DNA of 38,188 bases from Candidatus Woesearchaeota archaeon (GCA_018302505.1 JAGVZL010000012.1:1-38188), one strand, 5' to 3'. Shown: positions 1-9,182, counted from the stretch's first letter. Numbers and translations are program-made. Notes: generated by a model from the letters alone, not told the origin.

Positions 1-29
1 GCAATACTAATTGCAATCATAATCTTAAC

Positions 30-587
30 ATGAAAAAAATAATAAATTCAATATTAAAAGAAAGTTTTAAGTTAGTCATAATCGCTTCTACATTGAGTTC
101 TATTGGTGGAATGGGGATACAGCTAATCCAGGATAAACTTATAGCAATACTTCCGCTTCTTATAATATTCCCGGTATTAAACGATATGGTGGGTAATTTT
201 GGCACAATAATTTCAGCAAATTTCACAACATTATTGTTCACAAATCAGTTAAAAGCGAAATGGAGATCAAAAAAACTGAAGGAGCTTGTAAAGAGGCTGC
301 TTATAATCGCATTATTTAGCGCTATATTACTCGGAGTAATGGGAAACCTTATAGCTTACCTTAAAGGATTTCCATTGAGTGCAACAACGTTACTTAAAGT
401 ATTGATAATCACAATAACATGTACTCTGCTTTTAGTATCTCTAATTTGTCTAATTTCTATATCCGCAGGCTTTTATTATTACCACTTAAAGGAAGATCCA
501 GATAATAAACTAATAGCCCTATCAACTTCTATCGCAGATCTTGGAACCATGATTCTATTTGCGGTCCTGATAAATTTGCTCTTCTAA
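30..587 (+). CDS. MgtE/SLC41-type divalent cation transporter, membrane domain only
   Basis: A 185-residue integral membrane protein with about five hydrophobic segments. It resembles the membrane domain of MgtE/SLC41 Mg2+ channels: a helix with a 'PVLNDMVGN' turn (about residues 49-57), and near the C-terminus a 'DPDNKLIALSTSIADL' stretch (about 157-172), matching the conserved DPDN...TSxADLxG signature. There are no cytoplasmic N-domain or CBS domains, so Mg2+-dependent gating of the bacterial type is not expected. Archaeal proteins of this kind usually carry one such domain and probably dimerise or pair with a second half. It lies at the window edge; a partner half may sit upstream. The substrate (Mg2+ or another divalent cation) is inferred from the family. 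Confidence 0.75.
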   Translation: MKKIINSILKESFKLVIIASTLSSIGGMGIQLIQDKLIAILPLLIIFPVLNDMVGNFGTIISANFTTLLFTNQLKAKWRSKKLKELVKRLLIIALFSAILLGVMGNLIAYLKGFPLSATTLLKVLIITITCTLLLVSLICLISISAGFYYYHLKEDPDNKLIALSTSIADLGTMILFAVLINLLF

Positions 588-597
588 TAACAAAATG

Positions 598-607
598 TTT
601 ATAAAAT
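598..607 (+). promoter_or_regulatory. TATA box of proS
   Basis: TTTATAAAAT is centred about 26 bases before the proS ATG. This is the normal archaeal TATA-to-start distance, so the proS transcript is probably leaderless. Confidence 0.6.
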
Positions 608-627
608 AAGTTCCTATAAGATTAATA

Positions 628-2067
628 ATGTCAAAAAATACAAGCGGTATTACTGTAAAGAAGTCTGAAGATTTCTCAGAATGGTATACGCAGGCAATTA
701 TAAAATCAGAATTAGCAGACTATACTGATGTTTCGGGCTGCATAGTATTTAGGCCAGCATCATATCAAATTTGGGAAAAAATAACAAAAATAGTGGATGA
801 AAAATTCAAAAAAGAAGGTATTCAAAACTGTTATTTCCCATTACTAATCCCTGAAAAGTTATTATCAAAAGAAAAAGAGCATGTAGAAGGCTTTTCTCCA
901 GAGGTAGCTTGGGTCACAGAAGCTGGAGACTCACAATTAGCAGAAAGATTAGCTGTCAGACCAACTTCAGAAACAATAATGTACCCATCCTTCTCCAAAT
1001 GGATAAAATCATGGAAAGATTTGCCGTTAAGATTAAATCAATGGAATAACGTGGTCCGATGGGAGTTTAAACATCCAATCCCATTTTTAAGAACAAGAGA
1101 ATTCTTATGGAATGAAGGTCACACAGTTTTCGCAACAAAAGAAGAAGCTGAAGCGGAAAGAGATACTATAATTGGTATTTATGAAGACGTTGTAGAAAAT
1201 TATATGGCTCTAAAGGGTTTAATAGGAAAAAAATCAGAAAAAGAAAAATTCGCCGGAGCGGTTTATACAGTTTCAATGGAATATTTATTGCCTAATGGGA
1301 AAGCGATACAGGGTCCAGATTTCCACCATGATGGTCAAAATTTTTCTAAAGCCTTTGAGATTAATTTCCTAGATAAAGATGAAAAAAAACAGTATGCTTA
1401 TCAAAATACATTCGCAATAACAACAAGAATGTTAGGTGTAATGCTGGCAATTCATGGTGATGATAAAGGGTTAGTAATCCCGCCTAAATTAGCTGAAAAT
1501 AAAGTTGTAATAATCCCTATTTTATTTGATGATTCAAAAGAAAAAATAATAAAAGTAGCTAATGAAATAAAAAAAGAACTAAAAAAGTTCAATCCGAAAT
1601 TGGATGACCGGGACGATTATTCCCCTGGATGGAAATATCATGAGTGGGAACTAAAAGGAATACCTATAAGATTGGAATTAGGTCCAAAAGACTTAGAAAA
1701 AAACCAAGTAGTTTTAGTGAGAAGAGATAACTCAGAAAAAAAAGAAATCAAAATTAAAGATATTTCAAAAGAGGTTGAATCTACATTAGAAAAAATACAA
1801 GAAAATTTATTCATTAAATCAGAAAAACACTTGAAATCAAGCTTAGTTGAAGCAAAAAACTGGAATGACTTCAAAACTGCTTTATCAAATAAAAAAATAG
1901 TCTTAGCCCCTTTCTGCAATAAAAAAGATTGTGAAGAATATATAAAAGATAAAACAAAGGGCGGAAAAAGTCTTAATATTCCATTTTCTCAGCAGAAAAT
2001 AAAAGAACCTTGTATCCACTGTAAAAAAGAAGCAACAGTTATGTGTTATTTCGGGAAAAGTTATTAA
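628..2067 (+). CDS. proS: Prolyl-tRNA synthetase, archaeal/eukaryotic type
   Basis: A class II synthetase that charges tRNA-Pro. At 479 residues it has the normal length of the archaeal (type 3) enzyme without an editing insert. Visible motifs are motif 2 'RWEFKHPIPFLRTREFLWNEGHT' region (about residues 148-170), the proline-pocket segment 'GPDFHHDGQNFSKAFEI', motif 3 around 'MLGVMLAIHGDDKGLVIPP', an anticodon-binding domain from about residue 290, and a C-terminal zinc-binding domain with Cys pairs 'CNKKDC' and 'CIHC'. It ends in a terminal Tyr, as this group does. The pocket reads HHDG where most family members have a SHxLG-like sequence; it is otherwise intact. It overlaps the convergent gene downstream by 4 bases. 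Confidence 0.96.
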   Translation: MSKNTSGITVKKSEDFSEWYTQAIIKSELADYTDVSGCIVFRPASYQIWEKITKIVDEKFKKEGIQNCYFPLLIPEKLLSKEKEHVEGFSPEVAWVTEAGDSQLAERLAVRPTSETIMYPSFSKWIKSWKDLPLRLNQWNNVVRWEFKHPIPFLRTREFLWNEGHTVFATKEEAEAERDTIIGIYEDVVENYMALKGLIGKKSEKEKFAGAVYTVSMEYLLPNGKAIQGPDFHHDGQNFSKAFEINFLDKDEKKQYAYQNTFAITTRMLGVMLAIHGDDKGLVIPPKLAENKVVIIPILFDDSKEKIIKVANEIKKELKKFNPKLDDRDDYSPGWKYHEWELKGIPIRLELGPKDLEKNQVVLVRRDNSEKKEIKIKDISKEVESTLEKIQENLFIKSEKHLKSSLVEAKNWNDFKTALSNKKIVLAPFCNKKDCEEYIKDKTKGGKSLNIPFSQQKIKEPCIHCKKEATVMCYFGKSY

Positions 2068-3989
2068 TATAATCTTTTAAAGAGAACCAAAAATTTTCTA
2101 AGAGAATTTACTTTATTGATATTTATCTTTATATCTTTATTTATAGTATACTCATCGCCATTATTTTTATATTTTATAATAAAACTAACTACATTTTCTC
2201 CTTCATTTAAATCCCATCCGTTAAAAGGAATTATTATCTTTTGTTTTCCTCCTATTTCACTTAGGGATAAAGTGCCTAGAGCACTATCAATTTCTAAATT
2301 ATTAACATATGGAACTATTTCCAAATTAAGTTCTATCTCTCCTCTTCCATCGTAATCTATTTCAGGAGATTTTATATCTAAAACATTTACAACAGGCTTT
2401 TCATAAGCTCCAAATACCAAAATAGATTCAACATCCAGACTATCATCTTTAGCAGTAACACTTAATTTATCACCCTTATATAAACTTAAAGTATAACTAA
2501 ACGTTTCTTCTTTTTGATCTAAAATTCCTAAAGAAATACTTCTGCATTCACTTCTCAAACATAAATTAAAATTCAAAGGAACATTGCCGTTATTTTTCAA
2601 ATCGCATTTAACTATAACTTCTTCATACTTAAAATAATTATCTTTATCTGTGTCGCAGTTTAAGTTTAAATCATAGTCCTTAATATTTTCTTCTTTTACA
2701 ATTAAGTTATTTAAAGTTTTATTAGCTGTTTCAAAATTTACTGTATCTAAACCTTTGCCAAAAACAATATTCCCGCTGGCAGTGCCTCCAAAAGAATCTC
2801 TAACTTCAACTCCCCCCTCATATCTTAATCCCGATTCCAATCCTTCACTAATATTTAATAGCCAATAAATCTTCTTTTCTTGATAAGGTTTCAATAAAAC
2901 CGCCTGAGTATTATCCCCAACTATTCCGGGAGCGGCAGCAACATAAACCAAACTGGATAAGTAAAATGGCTGTAAATTTCTAATAATTATCTCAGCAGGA
3001 ACATAACTCCCGGCTCCGACATTGTTGTTCAGTATATTAATTTTTAATTCTACTAAATCTGAAAATTTTTCACCTTTCTCAACCAAACTGGCGTTGACAT
3101 CAAAATGTTTATCATTAATATTAATTTTAACCGCCCTCCAGAAATATTCAACACTAGGCTCATGAGCATCTTCCCCTTCCATCATTTTAATATGCCCAGG
3201 ATCAATCCATCCATATTGCCCAAAGGTAACATCAAAAGGCACCCATCCAACATCCGGAAAATAAACCTCGCTCCATGCATGCGGGCTCCATCCCCCGACA
3301 ACATCGCTATATGCCAATCCACTAACAAATTTAACGGGAATACCTAAAGACCTCACCATACTATTAAACAAATTAGTTAATTCATCACAAACGCCGAATC
3401 TATTATCTAATACCCAGCTACTTTTTTGCACAGCCTTCTCAGTTAAAGAATTCAAATCATATTGGATATTTGTTCTTGTCCACTCAGCAATTTTAAAAAC
3501 AGCTTCATAATAATCATCTTCTCCTGCAGCAATTTCATTTGCTTTAGCCATTATATCTCTATCAATATCAGCGAAATTTTTCTCTCCTAAAAATCTGCTT
3601 TGGTCTTCATTAAATTTATTGGTGGGAAAAGCAATTTTTTTATCAATTCTTCTAAATAAATTCTTAGAAGTAACATCCGAGCTAATTTCATATTCTAATT
3701 TAGTAGAATCTTCATTCCATCGTATGTCTAATCTGTTTTTTTCTTGCTTAACAATAGCACTGGGATTATAAGTTATCTCTAAATTATTAACTTCCTGTCC
3801 TAAATACTCAATAGGAACAAAATAAACAGTAGCATCAAAATAATCTAAATTCGAAGAAGAGTCTTCATAATTTAAGTTAATTTCTCCATTAATATCAACA
3901 TTTGAAATAATAAAAGTATAAGGACTCAAATCTTCTGCAGATATAACTGGTAAAAATAATACAAATAATAATATCAGCCTCTTTAGCAT
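2064..3989 (-). CDS. Exported transglutaminase-like cysteine protein
   Basis: A 641-residue protein with a signal peptide (Lys-Arg, hydrophobic core, 'VISA' near residue 18). The transglutaminase core lies at about residues 150-260 with the papain-like triad visible: Cys201 ('RFGVCDEL'), His237 ('SPHAWSEVYF') and Asp253 ('PFDVTFG'). The remaining ~380 residues look like beta-sandwich domains with a Cys pair near residues 450-490, ending in a short basic tail with no strong C-terminal anchor. Likely role: peptide-bond hydrolysis or transfer at the cell surface; the substrate is unknown. A TATA-like ATTTATATTATAAAA lies just upstream of the start. Proteins of this architecture are common in the DPANN envelope. 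Confidence 0.85.
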   Translation of the reverse strand: MLKRLILLFVLFLPVISAEDLSPYTFIISNVDINGEINLNYEDSSSNLDYFDATVYFVPIEYLGQEVNNLEITYNPSAIVKQEKNRLDIRWNEDSTKLEYEISSDVTSKNLFRRIDKKIAFPTNKFNEDQSRFLGEKNFADIDRDIMAKANEIAAGEDDYYEAVFKIAEWTRTNIQYDLNSLTEKAVQKSSWVLDNRFGVCDELTNLFNSMVRSLGIPVKFVSGLAYSDVVGGWSPHAWSEVYFPDVGWVPFDVTFGQYGWIDPGHIKMMEGEDAHEPSVEYFWRAVKININDKHFDVNASLVEKGEKFSDLVELKINILNNNVGAGSYVPAEIIIRNLQPFYLSSLVYVAAAPGIVGDNTQAVLLKPYQEKKIYWLLNISEGLESGLRYEGGVEVRDSFGGTASGNIVFGKGLDTVNFETANKTLNNLIVKEENIKDYDLNLNCDTDKDNYFKYEEVIVKCDLKNNGNVPLNFNLCLRSECRSISLGILDQKEETFSYTLSLYKGDKLSVTAKDDSLDVESILVFGAYEKPVVNVLDIKSPEIDYDGRGEIELNLEIVPYVNNLEIDSALGTLSLSEIGGKQKIIIPFNGWDLNEGENVVSFIIKYKNNGDEYTINKDIKININKVNSLRKFLVLFKRLY

Positions 3990-4021
3990 AAGGTTATTAT
4001 TAATGTTTTATAATATAAATG

Positions 4022-5050
4022 TTACTTTGACAGTTCTTCTTTAATAATAGATAAAAATTGCTCGAAGTCACTTCTTTTAACAGAAGCTCCGGCAGCATAT
4101 GTATGCCCGCCGCCATAACCTTCTAACCCTATCAATGCTTTTTCAATAATCTTCGGTAAATCATATCCTTTTTTTTCAGGGTTTCTCAAACTTATTTTCA
4201 TCTCTCCATCTTTCTCTCTCGCAACAATAACAAATTTATCTGGGAATTTATACATCAGTTCATTGCTTAATTCAGCACTAAAACTATACTTTCCTGATGG
4301 GTAAACAAATATCACAATATCTTTTCCTTTATTCTCTTCAACAGCTTTTTTTAATACCCTATCATACTCTTTTTCAATAGGTTTCAGTCTAATCAATAAA
4401 TTCTTAGTAACTTCATTTTTCCCTTCTAAAATATCAAAAGGGTCATTTACTTTTGTTAAAATTTCTATATTCCTATTAACATCCTCAGTTTTACCCTTTA
4501 AAGAATGACCAAATATTCTGATTAATTTTCCCAAATTAGAATTGAACATAACTTCTTTCTGGTCTTTAAAATCTTTTAATAATTCTGGATATTTTTTAGT
4601 AAAAGTTTTTATAAAACTGGGTTTTTGATAGTCTGCAACTATACCGATAGCCGCAACCCACATATTTTCTTTAGTTAACTGATAACACCAATGACTAATA
4701 CACCTATTGTCATTATTATCTTTTATTCTCGGATTATAATATTTAACTCCTTTAATATTAACAACCGGATGGTGATCTATCCAAATAATAGGCACATTTA
4801 CCTTATCAACAAATTCCTGTTCTATAATGGGTTTATCTAAAACCAAAATCAAGTCTGGATTATATTTTTTAACGCTTAACAAGTAAGAAGTATCCAACAT
4901 AGGCTTCCCTTTCACAGCAACACCTTTCCCTTTGCCAAAATGTTTTCTTATAAGTAAATAACTAACCAGTCCATCCGGATCATCATCAAAAAAAATTAAA
5001 GGGTTCTGGCTTTTCTCAATAAAATTTTTAATTTGTTTTAAAGTTATCAT
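4022..5050 (-). CDS. DHH/DHHA1 family phosphoesterase (RecJ-like)
   Basis: A 342-residue protein with the DHH motif set: an N-terminal 'FFDDDPDGLVS' (about residues 20-30), 'DKP', 'IDHHPVV' (about 91-97), and the C-terminal DHHA1 'GYGGGHTYAAGAS' (about 313-325). Family members are Mn2+-dependent nanoRNases, oligonucleotide or cyclic-dinucleotide phosphodiesterases, or RecJ/GAN-like exonucleases; the short length and lack of an OB domain favour a nanoRNase/GAN-like enzyme over bacterial RecJ. In motif I the usual His after the first acidic residue is Asp (DDDPDG), a possible change in metal ligation. It overlaps the upstream gene by ATGA, so the pair is translationally coupled. Confidence 0.85.
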   Translation of the reverse strand: MITLKQIKNFIEKSQNPLIFFDDDPDGLVSYLLIRKHFGKGKGVAVKGKPMLDTSYLLSVKKYNPDLILVLDKPIIEQEFVDKVNVPIIWIDHHPVVNIKGVKYYNPRIKDNNDNRCISHWCYQLTKENMWVAAIGIVADYQKPSFIKTFTKKYPELLKDFKDQKEVMFNSNLGKLIRIFGHSLKGKTEDVNRNIEILTKVNDPFDILEGKNEVTKNLLIRLKPIEKEYDRVLKKAVEENKGKDIVIFVYPSGKYSFSAELSNELMYKFPDKFVIVAREKDGEMKISLRNPEKKGYDLPKIIEKALIGLEGYGGGHTYAAGASVKRSDFEQFLSIIKEELSK

Positions 5051-6255
5051 ATTCCCAATTTAGCAAAAGCATCGTCAATCTCCTCCTTAGTCCAACCTTG
5101 CTCTAACACAGCTTTAACTAGTTCTTCTTTAGCATATCCCTTTTTAAGATTAATCTTCAAATACTCCAAAAGAGGTTCTATATCTCTCTCAGTTTCCTTC
5201 ACTTCCCCCATGTTTTCAAAGACTTTATCAATCTGCTCCTGCTTCCATCCTTGTTGCAAAGCGGCATTGACTAACTCTTCTTTGCTATGCCCTTCTTTCA
5301 AATTATTTTCCAGATAATCCTTTAACCCTGTCAAATCTTCCTCAGTTTCTCCTACTTCATCCTCTTTTATATCGATTTTCTCTTTTTTCTTAAACAGATT
5401 AGTAATAAAATCTAAAGATATAGTATCCAAAAGACCTTTTCTCTTTGCAAATACCACCCCTCCAACAAATAAAAGAATAACAAAACCCAACCCAACAAAC
5501 CATAGAATAGCTCCCCCAACGCCTTGATCTTTAATACATACAGCATTAACACAGCTAGACCCGCTAGTGCATTGAACATCTTGTGGACAACTCTGGCAGT
5601 TTTCCCCGCTCTCCTTTTTATTATTTCCGCAGACAGCTTGATTAACAACAGGCGGGGGTGCAGTTTCAATTACTTCTTGTGCTTCGATTATAATAGTCCA
5701 AATATTTGTTTCAGCACCAATTTTAACTTCCAAAGTATTAGTGCCTGCAATAGCTGCATCATAAATAAAAGTTCCTGTAGTTTCAGGCAGCTTTAGATTA
5801 TTTAAATACCATTCCGCGCTTATATTGTCCCCGCTGACTGCAAATGTCTTTTTTTCTCCAACTTTCATAGAAACAGAAGTTCCAACAGGGAAAAAATCAA
5901 TAGCTTTCTTTATAATCGCTTCCCCAACAACATTTAAATTAACATCATTGCTTTCCTTATCATCAGTCTCATTATCAGCAATGAAAATAACAGAGTATTG
6001 TCCAGGATTATTAGCAATTATATTTACTAAAGATTCATCAAAAGAAATACTTATTCCATTTAAGCCTTTGCTTCCTGCCTTAAATTTATAAGCCAAATCT
6101 GTTCCGTTAAAATAATTATCTAAATTCAATATTTCCTTATTTTCTCCTGTAGTTAAATTTTGAGTAGGAATGTTTATAGTAGTTATCTCATTAGAATCGG
6201 CTAATACTGGAATTACCATTAATAAAAAAATTATTAATATCAAACCTCTTTTCAT
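5047..6255 (-). CDS. Single-pass surface protein with tandem UBA-like cytoplasmic helical repeats
   Basis: 402 residues. In order: a signal peptide (residues 1-19, cleavage after 'VLA'); two beta-sandwich, Ig/cadherin-like regions (about 20-190); a Cys-rich knot with Cys spacing like 'CGNxxxExGENCxxCPxDxxC' (about 207-240); a transmembrane helix (about 248-268); and a cytoplasmic tail with two ~45-residue repeats (about 310-350 and 357-402). Each repeat reads like 'LKDYLENNLKEGHSKEELV' followed by '...QGWKQEQIDKVF'. The repeats resemble the small three-helix domain often found on DPANN membrane proteins. The outside-in layout suggests a receptor or anchor, but no ligand or partner is shown. 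It is coupled by ATGA to the DHH gene. Confidence 0.7.
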   Translation of the reverse strand: MKRGLILIIFLLMVIPVLADSNEITTINIPTQNLTTGENKEILNLDNYFNGTDLAYKFKAGSKGLNGISISFDESLVNIIANNPGQYSVIFIADNETDDKESNDVNLNVVGEAIIKKAIDFFPVGTSVSMKVGEKKTFAVSGDNISAEWYLNNLKLPETTGTFIYDAAIAGTNTLEVKIGAETNIWTIIIEAQEVIETAPPPVVNQAVCGNNKKESGENCQSCPQDVQCTSGSSCVNAVCIKDQGVGGAILWFVGLGFVILLFVGGVVFAKRKGLLDTISLDFITNLFKKKEKIDIKEDEVGETEEDLTGLKDYLENNLKEGHSKEELVNAALQQGWKQEQIDKVFENMGEVKETERDIEPLLEYLKINLKKGYAKEELVKAVLEQGWTKEEIDDAFAKLGI

Positions 6256-6291
6256 AATATAATCTAGTGATAAAGAATATAAAAAACTAAC

Positions 6292-6882
6292 TTATTTCCT
6301 TTGTCTATTATGCCTTCTGTTATAGTTAGCAACTCTGCTAGGTCTGGCTTTTTCAGCACCCTTGCCTTTATGCCTTAACCCTCTTGATTTTCTTCCGCTT
6401 GAAGTTAAACCTCTGTAAACTTTTCCTCTCCTCTTAGCTAACCCTTTTAATTGTTCATCGCTCTTAATTTGAGGATGGTCTCTATCAATTAAAATAACCT
6501 CATAAAAAGCATTTACTCCATCTTTAGCAACATAATAGGAATTCAAAACTTCACAATTCTTAAAGTTATTATTAGCTCTTCTTTCTGCAACAGCTTGATA
6601 ATTAATATCTAAAACTTTTCTCGCTCTTGCATTCTTGCTTCTTCTCCCTTTCTTTAAACTGCCTCTTCTTTTTCTTCCGCCTCTAATAACTCTGACTCTC
6701 GCTAAAATTATTCCTTGTTTTGCCCTATAGCCTAAAGTCCTGGCCCTATCTAATCTTGTCGGCCTCTCAATTCTAACAACCGCACCGCCGTTTCTCCATT
6801 CTACTAGTCTCTTAAACCAGGTAGCCCTATATTCTTTTGATAAAGGACTCTTCCATAAAGTCTTAATTTTACTATAAAGCAT
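6292..6882 (-). CDS. rpl15e: 50S ribosomal protein L15e
   Basis: 196 residues, very basic, with the L15e signature throughout: the N-terminal 'TLWKSPLSKEYRATWFKRLVEWR', the 'RIERPTRLDRARTLGYRAKQG' region, the 'RGGRKRRG' motif and the C-terminal 'GRKSRGLRHKGKGAEKARPS'. It is a structural component of the large subunit found only in archaea and eukaryotes. The length is normal. A TATA-like TTTTTAAATAG lies about 35 bases before the start, so it seems to have its own promoter although it lies head to tail with the MFS gene behind it. Confidence 0.97.
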   Translation of the reverse strand: MLYSKIKTLWKSPLSKEYRATWFKRLVEWRNGGAVVRIERPTRLDRARTLGYRAKQGIILARVRVIRGGRKRRGSLKKGRRSKNARARKVLDINYQAVAERRANNNFKNCEVLNSYYVAKDGVNAFYEVILIDRDHPQIKSDEQLKGLAKRRGKVYRGLTSSGRKSRGLRHKGKGAEKARPSRVANYNRRHNRQRK

Positions 6883-6925
6883 TTTATCTTTTAAAACTCT
6901 AAAAACTATTTAAAAACCTTTCTAT

Positions 6926-8053
6926 CTATAGCAGCATATATCCCAAGCTAGCAATAGCCGCGTATAAGAAGCTGCTTAACAAGCTGCCTGTAGCTAAAAC
7001 TAATAACAAAACTATAATTCTCCCAATACTCAACCCAACTTCTCTAAAGATTAAATAATCAATATTTTTTTTGCATTTATCATACATTATCGCAGTATAA
7101 GGCAGGCTTACAGCAATATCCGTAGAGCTGGATAAAGCAGCAACTCCAATTAGTTCCATCTTAGTTTTTACAAAAATCTTAACAACCCATATTATTGAAT
7201 TAAAAATTGAAAATATTTTCACTAATTTACTTTTACTAAAGACATCTGTTAATTTGCCCATAAAGTAGATAATTGCCAAGTTAAGCAACCCCAAAAAAGT
7301 AAATAAACTTCCCATGACAGCATAAAGTCCTAAAATTGAAAAAACAAATATAGGAAAGAAGATGCCCGCAACCATTCCTTTCGCACCAAAACTGCTATAA
7401 GAAACAAAATCTTTAAAGCTGCCAATATTCAAAAATTTCCATGATAATTTATAATCCCTCTTAATATCTTTGCTAAAAAATAATGGAACCGCACTTCCGA
7501 TTAGCAACAAAACAACTGTAAAAAACAGAAGGTTAAAATCTGAGAAAGTTAAAACCGCCCCTCCAATCATAGGTCCAACCAAGCCGGCCAATAAGGCAAA
7601 CCCATAGAACTTGCTTATTTGATTTCCTCTGTATTTAGATTGGCTGAACATAGAAAAGTCTATATGAAAACCTATCCAAAATAAGCCTTCAGCAATTCCA
7701 TAGGCTGTCGGGATGTAATAAAACCAGCTAGGATTATTTTCTAAAGCATAAAGCATTGCAAAATAAGCAATATAGAAGGGTGTTGAGATTAACATTAAAT
7801 GTTTTATCCCTATATAGTTTCCTAATTTAGCCCCAATAGGTGTAAATATCAAAAAAAACACGCTATAGACTAAGTAAAAATAAATTATTTCTTGTAATGT
7901 ATAAGCTAATTCTTTAAATAAAAACAAAGGAACAAAAATCCCGATCATACTGAATGCCAAAGTTCTCAAAACTGTAGAAACATATAACTCATTCAATTCT
8001 CTTTTATTAACTAAATACCTAATAATATGTGTATCGCTATGAGTACCATTCAT
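6926..8053 (-). CDS. Major facilitator superfamily-like transporter
   Basis: 375 residues with about eleven hydrophobic helices. The N-terminal half has an MFS-like loop 'GAKLGNYIGIKHLML' after TM2 (about residues 73-87), the typical basic/Gly turn of the family, and 'GKLTDVFSKSKLVK' (about 262-275) is its counterpart in the second half. The substrate cannot be read from the sequence. The gene overlaps the 3' end of prs by 17 bases, so it is probably cotranscribed with PRPP synthetase. It may be slightly shortened at the C-terminus, since full MFS proteins usually exceed 390 residues. Confidence 0.75.
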   Translation of the reverse strand: MNGTHSDTHIIRYLVNKRELNELYVSTVLRTLAFSMIGIFVPLFLFKELAYTLQEIIYFYLVYSVFFLIFTPIGAKLGNYIGIKHLMLISTPFYIAYFAMLYALENNPSWFYYIPTAYGIAEGLFWIGFHIDFSMFSQSKYRGNQISKFYGFALLAGLVGPMIGGAVLTFSDFNLLFFTVVLLLIGSAVPLFFSKDIKRDYKLSWKFLNIGSFKDFVSYSSFGAKGMVAGIFFPIFVFSILGLYAVMGSLFTFLGLLNLAIIYFMGKLTDVFSKSKLVKIFSIFNSIIWVVKIFVKTKMELIGVAALSSSTDIAVSLPYTAIMYDKCKKNIDYLIFREVGLSIGRIIVLLLVLATGSLLSSFLYAAIASLGYMLL

Positions 8054-8882
8054 TTTTTATCTTCCCCGCAATTAAACTGCTAACATCAATAGTATTGCTC
8101 TCGCTGCTTATAGTATTGCAACTGACCACGTTTCCATAACCTTTTAATTTCTCAAAAGCCTCATCCTTTAGAAGAGAATGAACAGTAATGAAATCCGCAT
8201 TTTTTAATCCTAAATATTTCATAGAACCAAGCATTGTTGTTCCTGTAACAATCATATCATCCACAATAACAACTTTCTTATTTTTTAAATTATACCCTTT
8301 CTCAAATTCAACATTAAATTCATCTTTTCTTTTTTTCTTTAATACAACATTTCTAAATCCTAAATTAGTCACTAATCTCCTTGAATTTTCATCTGGTCCG
8401 ACAATTACTGCATCCTCATAATTTTTTTTAATATAATCCTTAATTAATTCAAGAGAGCTTATTGTGTGAATTGGAATTGAAAAATATTTATTTAAATCTA
8501 TTACATGTGGATCTATAGTTAAAACAGAATCAACAGCGTTGCTCAATATCACACTTAAATTCTTAATGCTTACACACTCAAATTTATCAGTTCTTGCTTC
8601 TTCTCTTAAATAAGGCAGATATGGAGCAACTAAATTAACTTCTCTTGCTCCTAAATCTCTGGCTAAATTAGCTGAAAATAGTGTTTCAATTAGAGAATTA
8701 TTTTGATTTGGATAAAAACTTTGGAATAAAAAAACTTTTTTCCCTTTAACATTCTCTCCAAAGTTTACATGCATCTCTCCATCATAAGAAAATTTAGAAA
8801 TTGCTCTAATATAAGGCACATTTAGCCTTCTCGCCACCTCTTTTGCTAATTGGTAGGAATTTGATAAACCTATTATTATCAT
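8037..8882 (-). CDS. prs: Ribose-phosphate pyrophosphokinase (PRPP synthetase)
   Basis: 281 residues, the size of archaeal enzymes. It makes PRPP from ribose 5-phosphate and ATP for nucleotide synthesis. Visible are the flexible-loop region 'PYLPYLREEARTDKFE' (about residues 97-112), the catalytic segment 'TIDPHVIDLNKYF' (about 122-134), 'VIVGPDENSRRLV' and the PRPP-binding loop 'VVIVDDMIVTGTTML' (about 204-218). The start is supported by a TATA-like CTTATATACC about 30 bases upstream. Confidence 0.94.
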   Translation of the reverse strand: MIIIGLSNSYQLAKEVARRLNVPYIRAISKFSYDGEMHVNFGENVKGKKVFLFQSFYPNQNNSLIETLFSANLARDLGAREVNLVAPYLPYLREEARTDKFECVSIKNLSVILSNAVDSVLTIDPHVIDLNKYFSIPIHTISSLELIKDYIKKNYEDAVIVGPDENSRRLVTNLGFRNVVLKKKRKDEFNVEFEKGYNLKNKKVVIVDDMIVTGTTMLGSMKYLGLKNADFITVHSLLKDEAFEKLKGYGNVVSCNTISSESNTIDVSSLIAGKIKNEWYS

Positions 8883-8993
8883 ACCAGTTTACCATAACGT
8901 TCAAAGTGGTATATAAGTTTTTTCAATAGAATTTGACACTACCGATGACAACTACAACCTTTATAAGTTTTATTAATCTATATTTAAGCTACA

Positions 8994-9167
8994 ATGGACA
9001 AATACTTAAAGTTAATAATCGGGCTTTTAGTTATATTGGCAGGCGCATATACATATGTAGCCTGGCCGGGAAACTTGGTAGCTCTTTGGACAATCGTAAA
9101 AGGTTCCTTTGGTCTAGGAGTTATCTTAATAGGTTTAATATTTGTTTTATTAGGCCTTACTGAATAA
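8994..9167 (+). CDS. Small two-helix membrane protein (57 aa)
   Basis: A 57-residue ORF with two hydrophobic helices (about residues 5-24 and 36-54) around an aromatic/Gly hinge 'YVAWPGNLVALWTIVKG'. It has its own promoter: CCTTTATAAG about 30 bases upstream, and prs diverges on the other side. It ends in a hairpin. Tiny proteins of this design are frequent in DPANN genomes; no function is known. It was chosen over a longer overlapping frame (8933-9163) because of the promoter position and the membrane-protein composition. Confidence 0.65.
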   Translation: MDKYLKLIIGLLVILAGAYTYVAWPGNLVALWTIVKGSFGLGVILIGLIFVLLGLTE

Positions 9168-9170
9168 GGC
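9154..9170 (+). terminator. Hairpin plus T-run between convergent genes
   Basis: GCCTTA, a 5-base loop, then TAAGGC: a perfect 6-bp stem followed by TATTTTTATTTT. It lies at the meeting point of the 57-residue gene and the Nre gene, where a terminator for the plus-strand transcript is expected. Archaeal termination mainly needs the T-run; the hairpin may be accessory. Confidence 0.45.
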
Positions 9171-9182
9171 TATTTTTATTTT

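Noticed and set aside
8933-9163. A 76-residue frame overlapping the 57-residue membrane ORF
   Set aside because: Its start lies upstream of the TATA box of the real unit, and its composition is mixed and not protein-like.
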